Below are positions 43,089 to 52,159 of a stretch of DNA of 64,000 nucleotides, piece by piece; positions within the stretch are counted from its first letter, which is position 1, and the number at the start of each line of letters is the position of its first letter. The stretch is from an uncultured Anaerolineae bacterium (GTDB taxonomy: Bacteria > Chloroflexota > Anaerolineae > J036 > Brachytrichaceae), in contig CALBEF010000030.1 in the NCBI GenBank assembly GCA_937927775.1, positions 32,665 through 96,664 on the forward strand, written 5' to 3'. The notes under the pieces are model-generated. The model was given only the letters and a program-made list of their open reading frames with translations, did not search any database and had not been told where the DNA came from. A program made the translations under genes and the position numbers.

Positions 43089-43814
43089 ATGTCGAAACGT
43101 CGTGAATTGATCGAGCGCCGTCGGGAGCAGCAGCGCAAGCAGACACTGACGCTGCTTGTCGTGATTGGGGCGATCGCCGTCTTGTTGATCGGTGGGGCGA
43201 TCGTGCTCAGCGTGGCGCAAAGCCAGAGTTCAGCGACACCGGTGACGGTGGCGACCAAAACGCCGCCGGCCAGCGCCGAGTCAAATTCGCGCGCCTGGGG
43301 GCCGGCTGACGCTCCGATCCAGGTGCTGGAGTTCATCGACTATCAGTGCCCGGCCTGCGGCGTTCAAGCCCGCCAGTACGAGCAGGGCATCATCGACGCT
43401 TTTGCCGCCATCGGCAAAGTGCGCTACGAAGTCCACAGCCTGACGTTTGTCGGCCCCGAATCGCGCGGCGCTGCGATTGCCGCGTTGTGCGCCATGGACC
43501 AGAACCGATTCTGGGACATGCATCTCTCGATCTTTGTCAATCAATCCGGCGAGAACCGGGGCGCGCTGTCGGCCGGCCGGCTGCGCGAGATGGCCGACAA
43601 GCTCGGTTTGGATATGACAGCCTATGACCAGTGCGCGGGTTCAGGCAAATTTGATCAAACGCTCAAAGACGATGACGCGCTGGCCAGTCAGTTTGGCGTG
43701 AACAGCACGCCCTCCTTTGTCGTTAACGGCAAGGTGTATTCGGGGATTCGCAGCGCCGATGATCTGCGCCGCATCTTCGCCGAACTGGCGCCGCAGGTCG
43801 ATCTGACACAGTAG
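43089..43814 (+). CDS. Membrane-anchored DsbA-like thioredoxin-fold protein
   Basis: The 241-aa protein has a cytoplasmic basic N-terminus (KRRELIERRREQQRKQ), one transmembrane helix (LLVVIGAIAVLLIGGAIVL) and an extracytoplasmic thioredoxin-4/DsbA domain. The domain has APIQVLEFIDYQCPACGVQA (CPAC active site) and the cis-Pro motif GVNSTPSFVVNGKVYSG. It likely introduces or exchanges disulfides in exported proteins, complementing the ResA-like protein at 7.3 kb. GAGAGGAG precedes the ATG by about ten bases. A strong terminator follows. Confidence 0.9.
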   Translation: MSKRRELIERRREQQRKQTLTLLVVIGAIAVLLIGGAIVLSVAQSQSSATPVTVATKTPPASAESNSRAWGPADAPIQVLEFIDYQCPACGVQARQYEQGIIDAFAAIGKVRYEVHSLTFVGPESRGAAIAALCAMDQNRFWDMHLSIFVNQSGENRGALSAGRLREMADKLGLDMTAYDQCAGSGKFDQTLKDDDALASQFGVNSTPSFVVNGKVYSGIRSADDLRRIFAELAPQVDLTQ

Positions 43815-43844
43815 CGCGCCGGCGCAGCACAACCAGCGCGGCAG

Positions 43845-43890
43845 GCATCCGCCGGCCGGCAGCGCAGCCGGCCGGCGGATGCGCATTTTT
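43845..43890 (+). terminator. Intrinsic terminator after the DsbA-like gene
   Basis: GCATCCGCCGGCCGGC and its perfect 16-base complement flank AGCGCA. GCATTTTT follows. Confidence 0.9.
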
Positions 43891-44038
43891 CCGAAGTTTA
43901 AGTTTCCCCGCCCGTAAATTTAAGATTCTTAACCCTGCGCGCTCATGCAAATGCGCTCATCAGGTGTACGATAGGGACGAGGCTGAGCGCGACTGAACCT
44001 GCGCTGGCGCGCAGACAGTCGCAGGAGGGTGATGAGAC

Positions 44039-45433
44039 ATGACAGGCAATGGGCATGACAGGATGGCGCCGGCGCGCACGCGCCGGCCGGACAAGTGGGC
44101 CGCTGTCTCCGACGCTGAATGGGACGATTGGCGATGGCAATTGTCGAATCGTCTCAACTCCTGCGCGGAGTTGGCGGAGGTCATTCACCTGACCCCCGAT
44201 GAAGAAGCCGGCCTGCGCGCCGAGGGCAAGTTCCGCGTGGACATCACGCCATACTTCGCTTCGCTGATTGATCCCGACGACCCGGACTGCCCGGTGCGTC
44301 AACAGGTGATTCCCCGCGCCGGCGAACTGGAAGGCTTCGAGGCCATGATGCGCGACTCGCTGGCCGAGGACGAGCATTCGCCCGTGCCGGGCCTGGTGCA
44401 TCGCTACCCCGACCGGGTGTTGATGCTGGTGACGACGCAGTGCGCTTCGTATTGCCGCTATTGCACGCGCAGCCGCATTGTGGGCGACCCGCACGCGACC
44501 TTCAGCCGGCAGCAACACGACGCGCAAATTGACTACATCCGTCGCACGCCGCAGGTGCGCGACGTGCTGCTCAGCGGTGGCGACCCGCTCACCCTGCCGC
44601 ATAAGGTGCTGGACGATTTGCTGCGCCGGCTGCGCGACATCCCCCACGTCGAGATCATCCGCATCGGCTCGCGCGTGCCGGTCTTCCTGCCCCAGCGCAT
44701 CACCGACGAGCTGGTGACGATGCTGCGCCAGTACCACCCGCTGTGGATGAACATTCACGTCAACCATCCAAAGGAGATCACGCCGGAGCTGGGGCGCGCG
44801 TGCGCCAAACTGGCCGACGCCGGCATCCCGCTGGGCAACCAGAGCGTGCTGCTGGCCGGCGTCAACGATCACCCCGACACCATCAAAAAGCTGTGCCACG
44901 AGCTGGTGAAGATTCGCGTGCGCCCTTACTACCTCTACCAGTGCGATCTGGTGCAGGGCAGCGGGCATTTCCGCACCACCATCGCCGCCGGCCTGGAGAT
45001 CATGGAAGCGCTGCGCGGCCACACCAGCGGCTATGCCATTCCGCTCTACATCGTCGATCTGCCCGGCGGCGGTGGCAAGGTGCCGGTGTTGCCGAACTAC
45101 CTCATCAGCCAGTCGCCCGACCGGGCAGTGTTCCGCAACTTCGAGGGCTACATCTCCACCTACGTGCAGCCCACCGACTACAAGCGGCCCCGCCGCACGC
45201 GCTGGACTGCCGAGCCGACCGAGGAGCCGGGCCAGAAGGGCGTGTCGTCCCTGCTGTCCGGCGAGGGCATGACCATCAAGCCGGAAGGATGGACCGGCAC
45301 GCACATGCGCGGCCGCGCAGTCGAGGAATGGGTCAACGAACACGACACACCGGAAAAGATTGACCCAGCGCCCAATGCGCAGGTCGCGTCGGGCGGCAAC
45401 GGGCACACGCCGGTGTGGCAACAGGTGAACTGA
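44039..45433 (+). CDS. kamA: Lysine 2,3-aminomutase family radical SAM protein (KamA/EpmB-like)
   Basis: This radical SAM, PLP-dependent enzyme converts L-lysine to beta-lysine. It has the Fe-S motif TQCASYCRYCTRSRIVGDP (CxxxCxxC), DVLLSGGDPLTLPHKVLDDL, IIRIGSRVPVFLPQRI and the PLP-site region DLPGGGGKVPVLPNYL. At 464 aa it is longer than EpmB and matches clostridial-type KamA. GGAGGGTGAT lies before the ATG. No beta-lysine acetyltransferase or lysine fermentation genes are adjacent; the nearest GNAT, at 42.2 kb, is separated by a terminator. Beta-lysine as an osmolyte precursor is possible. Confidence 0.88.
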   Translation: MTGNGHDRMAPARTRRPDKWAAVSDAEWDDWRWQLSNRLNSCAELAEVIHLTPDEEAGLRAEGKFRVDITPYFASLIDPDDPDCPVRQQVIPRAGELEGFEAMMRDSLAEDEHSPVPGLVHRYPDRVLMLVTTQCASYCRYCTRSRIVGDPHATFSRQQHDAQIDYIRRTPQVRDVLLSGGDPLTLPHKVLDDLLRRLRDIPHVEIIRIGSRVPVFLPQRITDELVTMLRQYHPLWMNIHVNHPKEITPELGRACAKLADAGIPLGNQSVLLAGVNDHPDTIKKLCHELVKIRVRPYYLYQCDLVQGSGHFRTTIAAGLEIMEALRGHTSGYAIPLYIVDLPGGGGKVPVLPNYLISQSPDRAVFRNFEGYISTYVQPTDYKRPRRTRWTAEPTEEPGQKGVSSLLSGEGMTIKPEGWTGTHMRGRAVEEWVNEHDTPEKIDPAPNAQVASGGNGHTPVWQQVN

Positions 45434-45437
45434 CAAG

Positions 45438-45468
45438 GTCCCCTCTCCCGCCGGGTGGGAGAGGGGAC
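45438..45468. terminator. Bidirectional terminator between kamA and the phosphoglycerate mutase gene
   Basis: GTCCCCTCTCCC and GGGAGAGGGGAC flank seven bases in a 46-base convergent gap. Confidence 0.6.
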
Positions 45469-45479
45469 AGAGATGAGGG

Positions 45480-46703
45480 TTAAGCGCCGTACTTGGCCAG
45501 CCGGCCGGCGTGCGCCAGAGCCAGCGTCATGATCTCGGTGGCGCGGAACGTGCCCAGCCCGCCGGTCGAAGCCTCGCGCTCGCCGAACACCACGCTGCGG
45601 TCGCGGCGCGCTGTGGCCGGCGCCCACAACAACAGCGGCACCGGATGCCACGAGTGCGCCTTGAGCTGGCTGGGTGTGCTATGGTCGCCGGTGATGATGA
45701 GCACATCCGGCTTGAGCGCCATCAGAGTCGGCAGAGCGGCGTCCACTTCTTCGATCACCTTCATCTTGGCCTCGAAGTTGCCATCCTCGCCGCGCGAGTC
45801 AGTGTACTTGATGTGAATGAAGAGGAAGTCGTAATCGTTCCACACCTGCCCGGCCACCTCGAACTCTTCCTGGGTGGTGTGGGCGTGATGCTGAATGGGC
45901 GCCATCCCGACCAGCGAAGCCAGCCCGCGATACATGGGGTAAACGGTAATCGCGCCGGCGCGCAGGCCGTACACATCCTTGTATTGCGGCAGGGCGGGAT
46001 ATTTGGCAAAGCCGCGCAGGGTCATGCCGTTGGCCGGCCTGTCGTCGCGGATGACCGCCGTGGCTTTGGCGATCCACTCGTTGAACAGCCGGGCGGCGCG
46101 CTCTGAAGCGGCATCCTGCGCTGCCACCGGCAACGGGGCGGCGCCGGTGCGCTGCGGGTCGGTCTCCGACAGGTTGCCGCCCAGCCCCTCGCCGCGCATG
46201 ACCACGACAAAGCGATAGTCCTGCACCGGCTCCACGAAGAACTCCACGCCCGGCTCTGGATGATTGATGCCGGCGGCGTTGATCTTCCGCACCAGTTCAG
46301 CGCATTTCTCGGTGGGGATGCGCCCGGCCCTCCGGTCGGTGATCAGGCCATTGGTATCGAGTGTGCAGAAGTTGCCGCGCGCGCACACATCTTTGTCCGT
46401 CACCGGGAAGCCGATGCCGACGGCTTCGAGCACGCCGCGCCCAATCTCATATTCCAGCGGGTCATAGCCGAACAGGCCGAGGTGGCCGGGGCCGCTGCCG
46501 CCGGTGACGCCGATGTCCACCGGGTAATGCTGGCCGAGGCAACCCTCAGCGGCCAGGCGGTCCATGTTGGGGGTGTGCGCCGCTTCCAGCTCGGTCAGGT
46601 CGTCGGACGGGCGCGGCAGGCCGCCCAGCCCGTCGAGCACCAGCAACACAATTTTGGTGTTGGCCGGCTGAAGCAGCTCCTGAAGCAATTTGAAGTTAGC
46701 CAT
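45480..46703 (-). CDS. apgM: 2,3-bisphosphoglycerate-independent phosphoglycerate mutase, archaeal type
   Basis: It interconverts 3- and 2-phosphoglycerate. The 407-aa protein is the ApgM branch of the alkaline phosphatase superfamily: KIVLLVLDGLGGLPRPSDDL with the first metal Asp, ELEAAHTPNMDRLAAEGCLG, GVTGGSGPGHLGLFGYDPLE with the catalytic Ser, FLFIHIKYTDSRGEDGNFEA and DVLIITGDHSTPSQLKAHSW. The ATG at 46701-46703 starts the conserved region. ApgM is common in Archaea, Chloroflexota and some other bacteria. Convergent with kamA. Confidence 0.92.
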   Translation of the reverse strand: MANFKLLQELLQPANTKIVLLVLDGLGGLPRPSDDLTELEAAHTPNMDRLAAEGCLGQHYPVDIGVTGGSGPGHLGLFGYDPLEYEIGRGVLEAVGIGFPVTDKDVCARGNFCTLDTNGLITDRRAGRIPTEKCAELVRKINAAGINHPEPGVEFFVEPVQDYRFVVVMRGEGLGGNLSETDPQRTGAAPLPVAAQDAASERAARLFNEWIAKATAVIRDDRPANGMTLRGFAKYPALPQYKDVYGLRAGAITVYPMYRGLASLVGMAPIQHHAHTTQEEFEVAGQVWNDYDFLFIHIKYTDSRGEDGNFEAKMKVIEEVDAALPTLMALKPDVLIITGDHSTPSQLKAHSWHPVPLLLWAPATARRDRSVVFGEREASTGGLGTFRATEIMTLALAHAGRLAKYGA

Positions 46704-46779
46704 TTTAAGAAGCCTTATTGTGGGATTAGATTGACTCGAACGCAGGGTATTGTACGTGATGCCCCTCTGCGCAGGATTG

Positions 46780-46805
46780 CAGGGCAAGCCCGGCGGCTTG
46801 CCCTG
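46780..46805. repeat. GGGCAAGCC-CGGC-GGCTTGCCC palindrome (copy 2)
   Basis: The same hairpin as at 40983, here with flanking CAG/CTG pairs. It lies just upstream of the isopentenyl phosphate kinase promoter. Confidence 0.8.
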
Positions 46806-46813
46806 CTGCTGCA

Positions 46814-46819
46814 TATAAT
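46814..46819 (+). promoter_or_regulatory. TATAAT -10 element for a leaderless kinase transcript
   Basis: A perfect TATAAT ends seven bases before the ATG at 46827, with no Shine-Dalgarno. Confidence 0.6.
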
Positions 46820-46826
46820 CGCAGCC

Positions 46827-47639
46827 ATGCTCCTCCTCAAGCTCGGCGGCTCGCTCATCACCGACAAGACGCGCGACAACACCCCTCGCCCGAATGTGAT
46901 TGCGCGTCTGGCGCGTGAACTGGCCGGCGCGTTGTCGAAGACGCCGATGCCGGTGTTGCTCGGGCATGGCAGCGGATCATTCGGGCACGCGGCGGCGCGC
47001 AAATATGGCACGCGCGCCGGCCTGCGCGACGCCGAGAGTTGGCGCGGCTTCGCGGCAGTGTCGGTCGCGGCGGCGCGCTTGAACCGCCTCGTCGCCGACG
47101 CGCTGCACGAGGCCGGCCTGCCGGTGTTCAGCGTGCTGCCTTCGGCTTCGGCGCGCTGCCAGGATGGGGCGCTGTGCTACCTGGACACGCGCCCGATTCG
47201 CGCCGCGCTGCGCAACGGCATCGTTCCGCTGGTGATGGGCGATGTGGCGCTGGACGATGCGCGCGGGGTCACGATTGTCTCGACCGAAGAAGTCTTTGCG
47301 TATCTGGTGGATGAGTTCGCCGACGACCCCGATCTGCGCGTGACGCGCGTGCTGCTGGCCGGCGAGACCGAGGGCGTGTACGCCGGCAGCGACACTGGGC
47401 AGGTGATCCCGCGCATCACGCCGGCCAACTGGGAATCGCTGCGCGCCGGCGTGGGCGGCTCGCGCGGGGCCGATGTCACCGGCGGCATGGCCTCCAAAGT
47501 GCAGGATATGTTGCGGCTGGTGAGTGCGCACCCCGGCCTGACCGCCTGCATCTTCTCCGGCCTGGCGGAGGGGAATGTCGCGCGCGCGCTGGCCGGCGAG
47601 CCGGTCGGCACGTTGATCGCGGACAACCGTGAATGCTGA
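46827..47639 (+). CDS. Isopentenyl phosphate kinase
   Basis: This amino-acid-kinase-fold enzyme phosphorylates isopentenyl phosphate to isopentenyl diphosphate in the alternative mevalonate pathway known from Archaea and Chloroflexota. Motifs are LLLKLGGSLITDKTRDNTPR (nucleotide loop), PVLLGHGSGSFGHAAARKYG with the His that marks IPK, NGIVPLVMGDVALDDARGVT, VTRVLLAGETEGVYA and GADVTGGMASKVQDMLRLVS. The length is 270 aa. It would supply precursor for the carotenoid, menaquinone and undecaprenyl enzymes encoded in this window. The last seven bases overlap the next gene's start. Confidence 0.9.
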   Translation: MLLLKLGGSLITDKTRDNTPRPNVIARLARELAGALSKTPMPVLLGHGSGSFGHAAARKYGTRAGLRDAESWRGFAAVSVAAARLNRLVADALHEAGLPVFSVLPSASARCQDGALCYLDTRPIRAALRNGIVPLVMGDVALDDARGVTIVSTEEVFAYLVDEFADDPDLRVTRVLLAGETEGVYAGSDTGQVIPRITPANWESLRAGVGGSRGADVTGGMASKVQDMLRLVSAHPGLTACIFSGLAEGNVARALAGEPVGTLIADNREC

Positions 47640-49345
47640 TGCGCTGCCCGATTCGTGTTTTTTGCCGGATGCTGGCCGTGTTCTTTGTGGCGCTGGCAGT
47701 GACCCTGTCGCTGCCGGCGCGCGCCACCGGCCCGATGGACGGCGCCGGCGCGAAGTCCATCTACCGCGTGCTCGTGCGCACCGCAGACGAGACGCGCCGA
47801 CTGCTCGACGGCGGCTGGGATGTCGTCGAGGCGCGCGGGCCGGATTACCTGTTGATCGTCGGCGACGCGGCGGACGCCGAGGCGTTGCGCCGGCAGGGTT
47901 TCATCGTCACGCCGGAGCAATCAGCCGGCGCGCGCTTCGCGCCCTTCACCTTCTACTACAGCGGCTACCGCACCGTCTTCGAGCACTACCAGCATCTCGA
48001 CGCCGTGGCTGCCGCTTATCCACATCTGGCGCGCGTGATCGACTACGGCGACTCGTGGCGCAAGACAAGCAATCCGGCCGACGCCCACGACTTGAAAGCC
48101 ATTTGCATCACCCGGCTGCGCCCCGGCGACTGCGCGCTCAGTCCGCACACCGACAAGCCGCGCTTCCTGATGATCGCGGCCATCCACGCCCGCGAGTTGA
48201 GCACCTCGGAGATGGCCTGGCGCTGGATCGACTATCTGGTGGCCGGCTATGGCAATGACCCCGATGTGACCTGGCTGCTGGATCACCAGGAGATGTGGGT
48301 TATCCCCGTCGCCAACCCCGATGGCCGCTTCATCGTCGAGACCGCGAACCTGTGGCAGCGCAAGAACGCCAACACGACGCACTGCCCGTCCGGGGCGTTT
48401 GGCGTAGACCTGAACCGCAACGCGAGCTTTGCCTGGGGCGGGTCGGGGTCGAGCGGTTATGCGTGTGACGAAACGTATCGCGGGCCGGCCCCGGCCTCGG
48501 AGCCGGAGCAATATCATCTCGAAGCGTTGATGCAGCAGTTGTTCCACGATCAACGCGGCCCGCTCATCACCGACACTGCGCCGTTGACTACCAGCGGCGT
48601 GATGCTGACGCTGCACAGCTACAGCAACCTCGTGCTGTTCCCGTGGGGTTGGGTGCAATGCGCGTATGGATCGCCCTGTCCGCCCAGCCTGCGCGCGCCC
48701 AACGACGCCGGCCTGCGCGCGCTGGGCTTTCGCATGAGCTATTTCAACGGCTACCAGACCGGCCAGGCGCCTGAACTGTTGTACTGGGCCGACGGCACAA
48801 CCGATGACTGGGCGTATGGCGCGCTGGGCATCCCGGCCTACACCTTCGAGATCGGGCCGCAGAGCGGCGCGTGCAGCGCTTTTCATCCCGACTACGCCTG
48901 CCAGGACAGCCTGTTCTGGCCGCAGAATCGGGGCGCGTTTGTGTACGCGGCCAAAGTGGCGCGCCAGCCCTACGCGCTGGCGCATGGCCCGTCGGCGCTC
49001 TCGCTCACGCTGGGTGTGTCGGGCACGCTGCTCACCGTCGCGGCGACGATCGACGACAACACGCTGGGCGCGGCTGGCATCGACCGGCCGGCGGCGCAAC
49101 CCATCAGCGCCGCCGAGTTGTACGTTGATGTCCCGCCCTGGGCCGGCGGCGTTCCCATCCCCATGTCGGCGCAGGATGGCAGTTTCGATGCGGCGTCGGA
49201 GCGGGTGGTGGGCACACTCGACATTGGCAGCCTGAACCTGGGCCGGCAGCTTGTCTTCGTGCGCGGGCGCGATGCAGATGGAAACTGGGGGCCGGTGACG
49301 GCGATGTGGCTCAACCAACTCACGCTGCCCCTGGTTTTTAGATAG
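47633..49345 (+). CDS. Secreted M14-family zinc carboxypeptidase
   Basis: The 570-aa protein starts with a signal peptide (VFCRMLAVFFVALAVTLSLP ARA), so it is exported. The M14 domain shows the zinc motif MIAAIHARELSTSEMAWRWI (HxxE), PVANPDGRFIVE, DLNRNASFAWGG, the zinc His in LTLHSYSNLVLFPWG and the catalytic Glu in YTFEIGPQSG. A C-terminal beta-rich domain (from about residue 450) follows. It probably removes C-terminal amino acids from peptides outside the cell. The start overlaps the kinase stop codon, so the two are translationally coupled. Confidence 0.88.
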   Translation: MLMRCPIRVFCRMLAVFFVALAVTLSLPARATGPMDGAGAKSIYRVLVRTADETRRLLDGGWDVVEARGPDYLLIVGDAADAEALRRQGFIVTPEQSAGARFAPFTFYYSGYRTVFEHYQHLDAVAAAYPHLARVIDYGDSWRKTSNPADAHDLKAICITRLRPGDCALSPHTDKPRFLMIAAIHARELSTSEMAWRWIDYLVAGYGNDPDVTWLLDHQEMWVIPVANPDGRFIVETANLWQRKNANTTHCPSGAFGVDLNRNASFAWGGSGSSGYACDETYRGPAPASEPEQYHLEALMQQLFHDQRGPLITDTAPLTTSGVMLTLHSYSNLVLFPWGWVQCAYGSPCPPSLRAPNDAGLRALGFRMSYFNGYQTGQAPELLYWADGTTDDWAYGALGIPAYTFEIGPQSGACSAFHPDYACQDSLFWPQNRGAFVYAAKVARQPYALAHGPSALSLTLGVSGTLLTVAATIDDNTLGAAGIDRPAAQPISAAELYVDVPPWAGGVPIPMSAQDGSFDAASERVVGTLDIGSLNLGRQLVFVRGRDADGNWGPVTAMWLNQLTLPLVFR

Positions 49346-49358
49346 CGCGAGGGTTCCA

Positions 49359-52142
49359 GTGTCTGTGCTCGACGTTCTGGCTGAGTTGCGCGCCGACCGC
49401 GCGTTCATGCGGGATGTGACGGCCTGGGAGCGCGCGCCGGCCCGGCCGGCCCGTCATGTCCCCTTTCCTGCCGGCCTCAATCCCGCGCTGATTGAAACAT
49501 TGAAGCGGCGCGGCATCGAAGCGCCCTACACGCATCAGGCGCAGGCCATCGCCTCGCTGCTGGAAGGCCGGCACACCGTGGTGGTGGCCGGCGCCGCCGG
49601 CGGCAAATCGCTGTGCTTCCACGCGCCCATCCTCAACGCCCTGCTTGCAGACCCCGATTCCCGCGCGCTGTGCCTCTTCCCCACCAAAGCCCTCGCGCAG
49701 GACCAGCTCAGCCATTTACGATTGTTGATTGACGATTTGCGATTGCGGGACTCGCCTCCAATCGTCAATCGTCAATCGCCAATCGTCAATGTCTATGACG
49801 GCGACACGCCACAGGGCAAACGCGCGGACATCCGGCGCGAGGCGCGCGTCATCCTCACCAATGCCGACATGCTGCACATCGGCATCCTGCCGCATCACAC
49901 CCGCTGGGCGGCCCTGTTCAAGCATTTAAGGTTCGTGGTGCTGGACGAGATGCACCTGTACCGGGGCGTTTTCGGCAGCCATGTGGCGAATGTGCTGCGC
50001 CGGCTGCAACGCCTGTGCGCGTTCTACGGGTCGCAGCCGGTGTTCATCCTCGCCTCGGCCACCACGGCCAACCCGCGCGAGCACGCCGAGACGTTGATCG
50101 AAGCGCCGGTGACAGTGATCGACGACGACGGCAGCCCGCACGGCGAGCGGCACGTGATGATCGTCAACCCGCCTGTCGTCGATGCTGAACTGGGGCTGCG
50201 GCGCAGCAGCGCGCTGGTGGCGCCGGAGATTGCCGCGCGCTTCATCGACGCCGGTGCGCAGACCATCTGCTTCGCCCGTTCGCGCCAGGACACCGAAGTG
50301 CTGCTGACCTATTTGCGGGAGCGGGTGGGGCGGGAGACAGGAGACAGGAGTCAGGAGTCAGGAGACAGGAGCGAACGGGGGAAATCGTCAATCGTCAATC
50401 GTCAATCGTCAATTGCTCAATCGTCAATTGCTCAATCGTCAATTGCTCAATCGCGCAATCCCAAATCCAAAATCCAAAACCCAAAATCCACGATCGTGGG
50501 GTATCGCGGCGGGTATCTGCCCGAAGAGCGCCGGCAAATCGAAGCCGGCCTGCGCGATGGCAGCGTGCGCGGGGTGGTCGCCACCAATGCGCTGGAACTG
50601 GGCATCGACATCGGCGAGCTGGACGCCTGCGTGATGCTGGGCTATCCCGGCAGCATCGCCAGCTTCTGGCAGCAGGCCGGACGCGCCGGCCGGCGGCGCA
50701 ACGCCTCGGTTGCAGTGATGGTGGCGAGCGCCACGCCGCTCGATCAATACCTGGCCGCCCACCCCGACTATCTGTTTCGCCAGTCGCCCGAACACGCGCG
50801 CCTTGCGCCGGACAATCTGGGCGTGCTGGCGGCCCACGTCGCCTGCGCCACGTTCGAGCTGCCCTTCACGCGCGGCGACCGGCTGGGCCGGACCGAGGTG
50901 AGCGACCTGCTCGACGCGCTAACCGAAACGGGCGACATTCACGCCAGCGGCGTCTCTTCCCTGCCCCTCTTCTCCCAATCGTCAATCGCCAGTCCCCAAT
51001 CGTCAATCCAAAATCGCTACACCTGGGTCGGCGACAGCTACCCGGCCGATCGCGTCAGCCTGCGCGGCATTGGCGAGCGCGTCATCATCGTCGAGCCGGC
51101 TGAGCGCGCCGGCCAGCCATACGACCGGCTGATCGGCGAGACCGAGCGCGCCGTTGCGCCGGCGCGGGTACATCCCGGCGCCATCTACCTGCATCAGGGC
51201 CAGACATACCAGATCACACACCTCGACTGGGAGGAAGGCCGGGCCAGCGCGCAGCCGGTTCAGGTTGACTACTACACCGACACCTCGGTGGTCTCCGAAG
51301 TGGTGGTGCTGGCCGAGCTGGGCGCGCGCGGGCCGGCGGCGTGGGGCGAGATCGAGGTCACTGCGCGCGCGACGCGCTACCGGCAGGTGCAGTTCAACAC
51401 GCACCGCACGCTGGGCTGGGGCGAGATCGATCTGCCGGCGCAAACGCTGCTCACCGCCGGCTACTGGTTCAGCGTGCCGGCCGACGCTGTAAAAGAGTTG
51501 GCGCGCGCCGGTGTGCTGCGCCTGCCCAACGACTACGGGCCGAGCTGGCCCAAACAACGCGACGCGGCGCGCGCGCGGGATGGCTATCGCTGCGCGGTGT
51601 GTGGCGCGCCCGAGCGGCCCGGCCGGCAGCACGATGTGCACCACAAGAAGCCGTTTCGCCAGTTCGGCTACGCGCGCGGCGAGAACGATCGCCATCTGGA
51701 GGCCAACCGGCTGGACAACCTGATCACGGTCTGCCCGGCCTGCCACGCCCGCATCGAGACGGCCGAGGCGACGCGCACGGCATTGCAGGCGCTGGCGTGG
51801 CTGGTGGGCAACCTGGCGCCGCTGTTCGTGATGTGCGACCCCGCCGACCTGGCGACCGCCGGCGACGTTCAAAGCGCCCACACGCGCCTGCCCACCATCA
51901 CCGTGTACGAGCTGGCCCCGGGCGGCACGGGGCTGGCTGAAGCGCTGTTCGCGCATCATGCCGATCTGTTGCAGATGGCTGCCCGGCGCATCCGCGAGTG
52001 CGCCTGCGCGCGCGGCTGCCCGGCCTGCGTGGGGCCGGTGGATGAAAACGCCGAGTCGCGCGACTTGAAGGCAGACACGCTGCGGCTGATCGCGGCGATC
52101 GCGCCTGACATTCCCGGAGTCTTCAAGACTCCGGGAATGTGA
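49359..52142 (+). CDS. Hrq1/YprA-like DEAD-box helicase (DUF1998) with an internal HNH domain and repeat insertions
   Basis: The superfamily 2 helicase core has [20 protein letters not shown] (Walker A), [25 protein letters not shown] (DEMH box), [37 protein letters not shown] and [14 protein letters not shown]. The C-terminal DUF1998/MZB region ends [18 protein letters not shown] with a four-Cys motif. At residues about 740-810 an HNH nuclease motif is embedded: [47 protein letters not shown]. Three heptamer elements add in-frame peptide near residues 121-146, 325-378 and 539-553. The start is GTG at 49359. Total 927 aa. Related proteins take part in DNA repair; the HNH role is unknown. Confidence 0.9.
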   Translation: MSVLDVLAELRADRAFMRDVTAWERAPARPARHVPFPAGLNPALIETLKRRGIEAPYTHQAQAIASLLEGRHTVVVAGAAGGKSLCFHAPILNALLADPDSRALCLFPTKALAQDQLSHLRLLIDDLRLRDSPPIVNRQSPIVNVYDGDTPQGKRADIRREARVILTNADMLHIGILPHHTRWAALFKHLRFVVLDEMHLYRGVFGSHVANVLRRLQRLCAFYGSQPVFILASATTANPREHAETLIEAPVTVIDDDGSPHGERHVMIVNPPVVDAELGLRRSSALVAPEIAARFIDAGAQTICFARSRQDTEVLLTYLRERVGRETGDRSQESGDRSERGKSSIVNRQSSIAQSSIAQSSIAQSRNPKSKIQNPKSTIVGYRGGYLPEERRQIEAGLRDGSVRGVVATNALELGIDIGELDACVMLGYPGSIASFWQQAGRAGRRRNASVAVMVASATPLDQYLAAHPDYLFRQSPEHARLAPDNLGVLAAHVACATFELPFTRGDRLGRTEVSDLLDALTETGDIHASGVSSLPLFSQSSIASPQSSIQNRYTWVGDSYPADRVSLRGIGERVIIVEPAERAGQPYDRLIGETERAVAPARVHPGAIYLHQGQTYQITHLDWEEGRASAQPVQVDYYTDTSVVSEVVVLAELGARGPAAWGEIEVTARATRYRQVQFNTHRTLGWGEIDLPAQTLLTAGYWFSVPADAVKELARAGVLRLPNDYGPSWPKQRDAARARDGYRCAVCGAPERPGRQHDVHHKKPFRQFGYARGENDRHLEANRLDNLITVCPACHARIETAEATRTALQALAWLVGNLAPLFVMCDPADLATAGDVQSAHTRLPTITVYELAPGGTGLAEALFAHHADLLQMAARRIRECACARGCPACVGPVDENAESRDLKADTLRLIAAIAPDIPGVFKTPGM
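49718..49795. repeat. Inverted heptamer element 1 within the helicase gene
   Basis: Left arm GATTGACGATTTGCGATTG, right arm of CAATCGT units. It codes [20 protein letters not shown] in frame. Confidence 0.88.
50335..50492. repeat. Heptamer array 2 within the helicase gene
   Basis: AGACAGGAGTCAGGAG units are followed by CAATCGT/CAATTGCT units and AAATCCAA units. They code [15 protein letters not shown] then [18 protein letters not shown] and [11 protein letters not shown] in frame between two helicase motifs. Confidence 0.9.
50974..51018. repeat. Heptamer array 3 within the helicase gene
   Basis: CAATCGTCAATCGCCAGTCC units code [16 protein letters not shown] before YTWVGDSYP. The frame is kept. 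Confidence 0.8.
52109..52140. repeat. Palindrome covering the last codons of the helicase gene
   Basis: ACATTCCCGGAGTCTT and its complement flank one base. It codes the final [10 protein letters not shown] and may have replaced the original C-terminus. Confidence 0.65.
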
Positions 52143-52159
52143 GCATACACTGTGCCCCC

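Noticed and set aside
44039..45433. Beta-lysine osmolyte operon (kamA plus the GNAT gene at 42.2 kb as AblB).
   Set aside because: The GNAT gene is upstream, separated by the DsbA-like gene and a strong terminator, and lacks clear AblB features.
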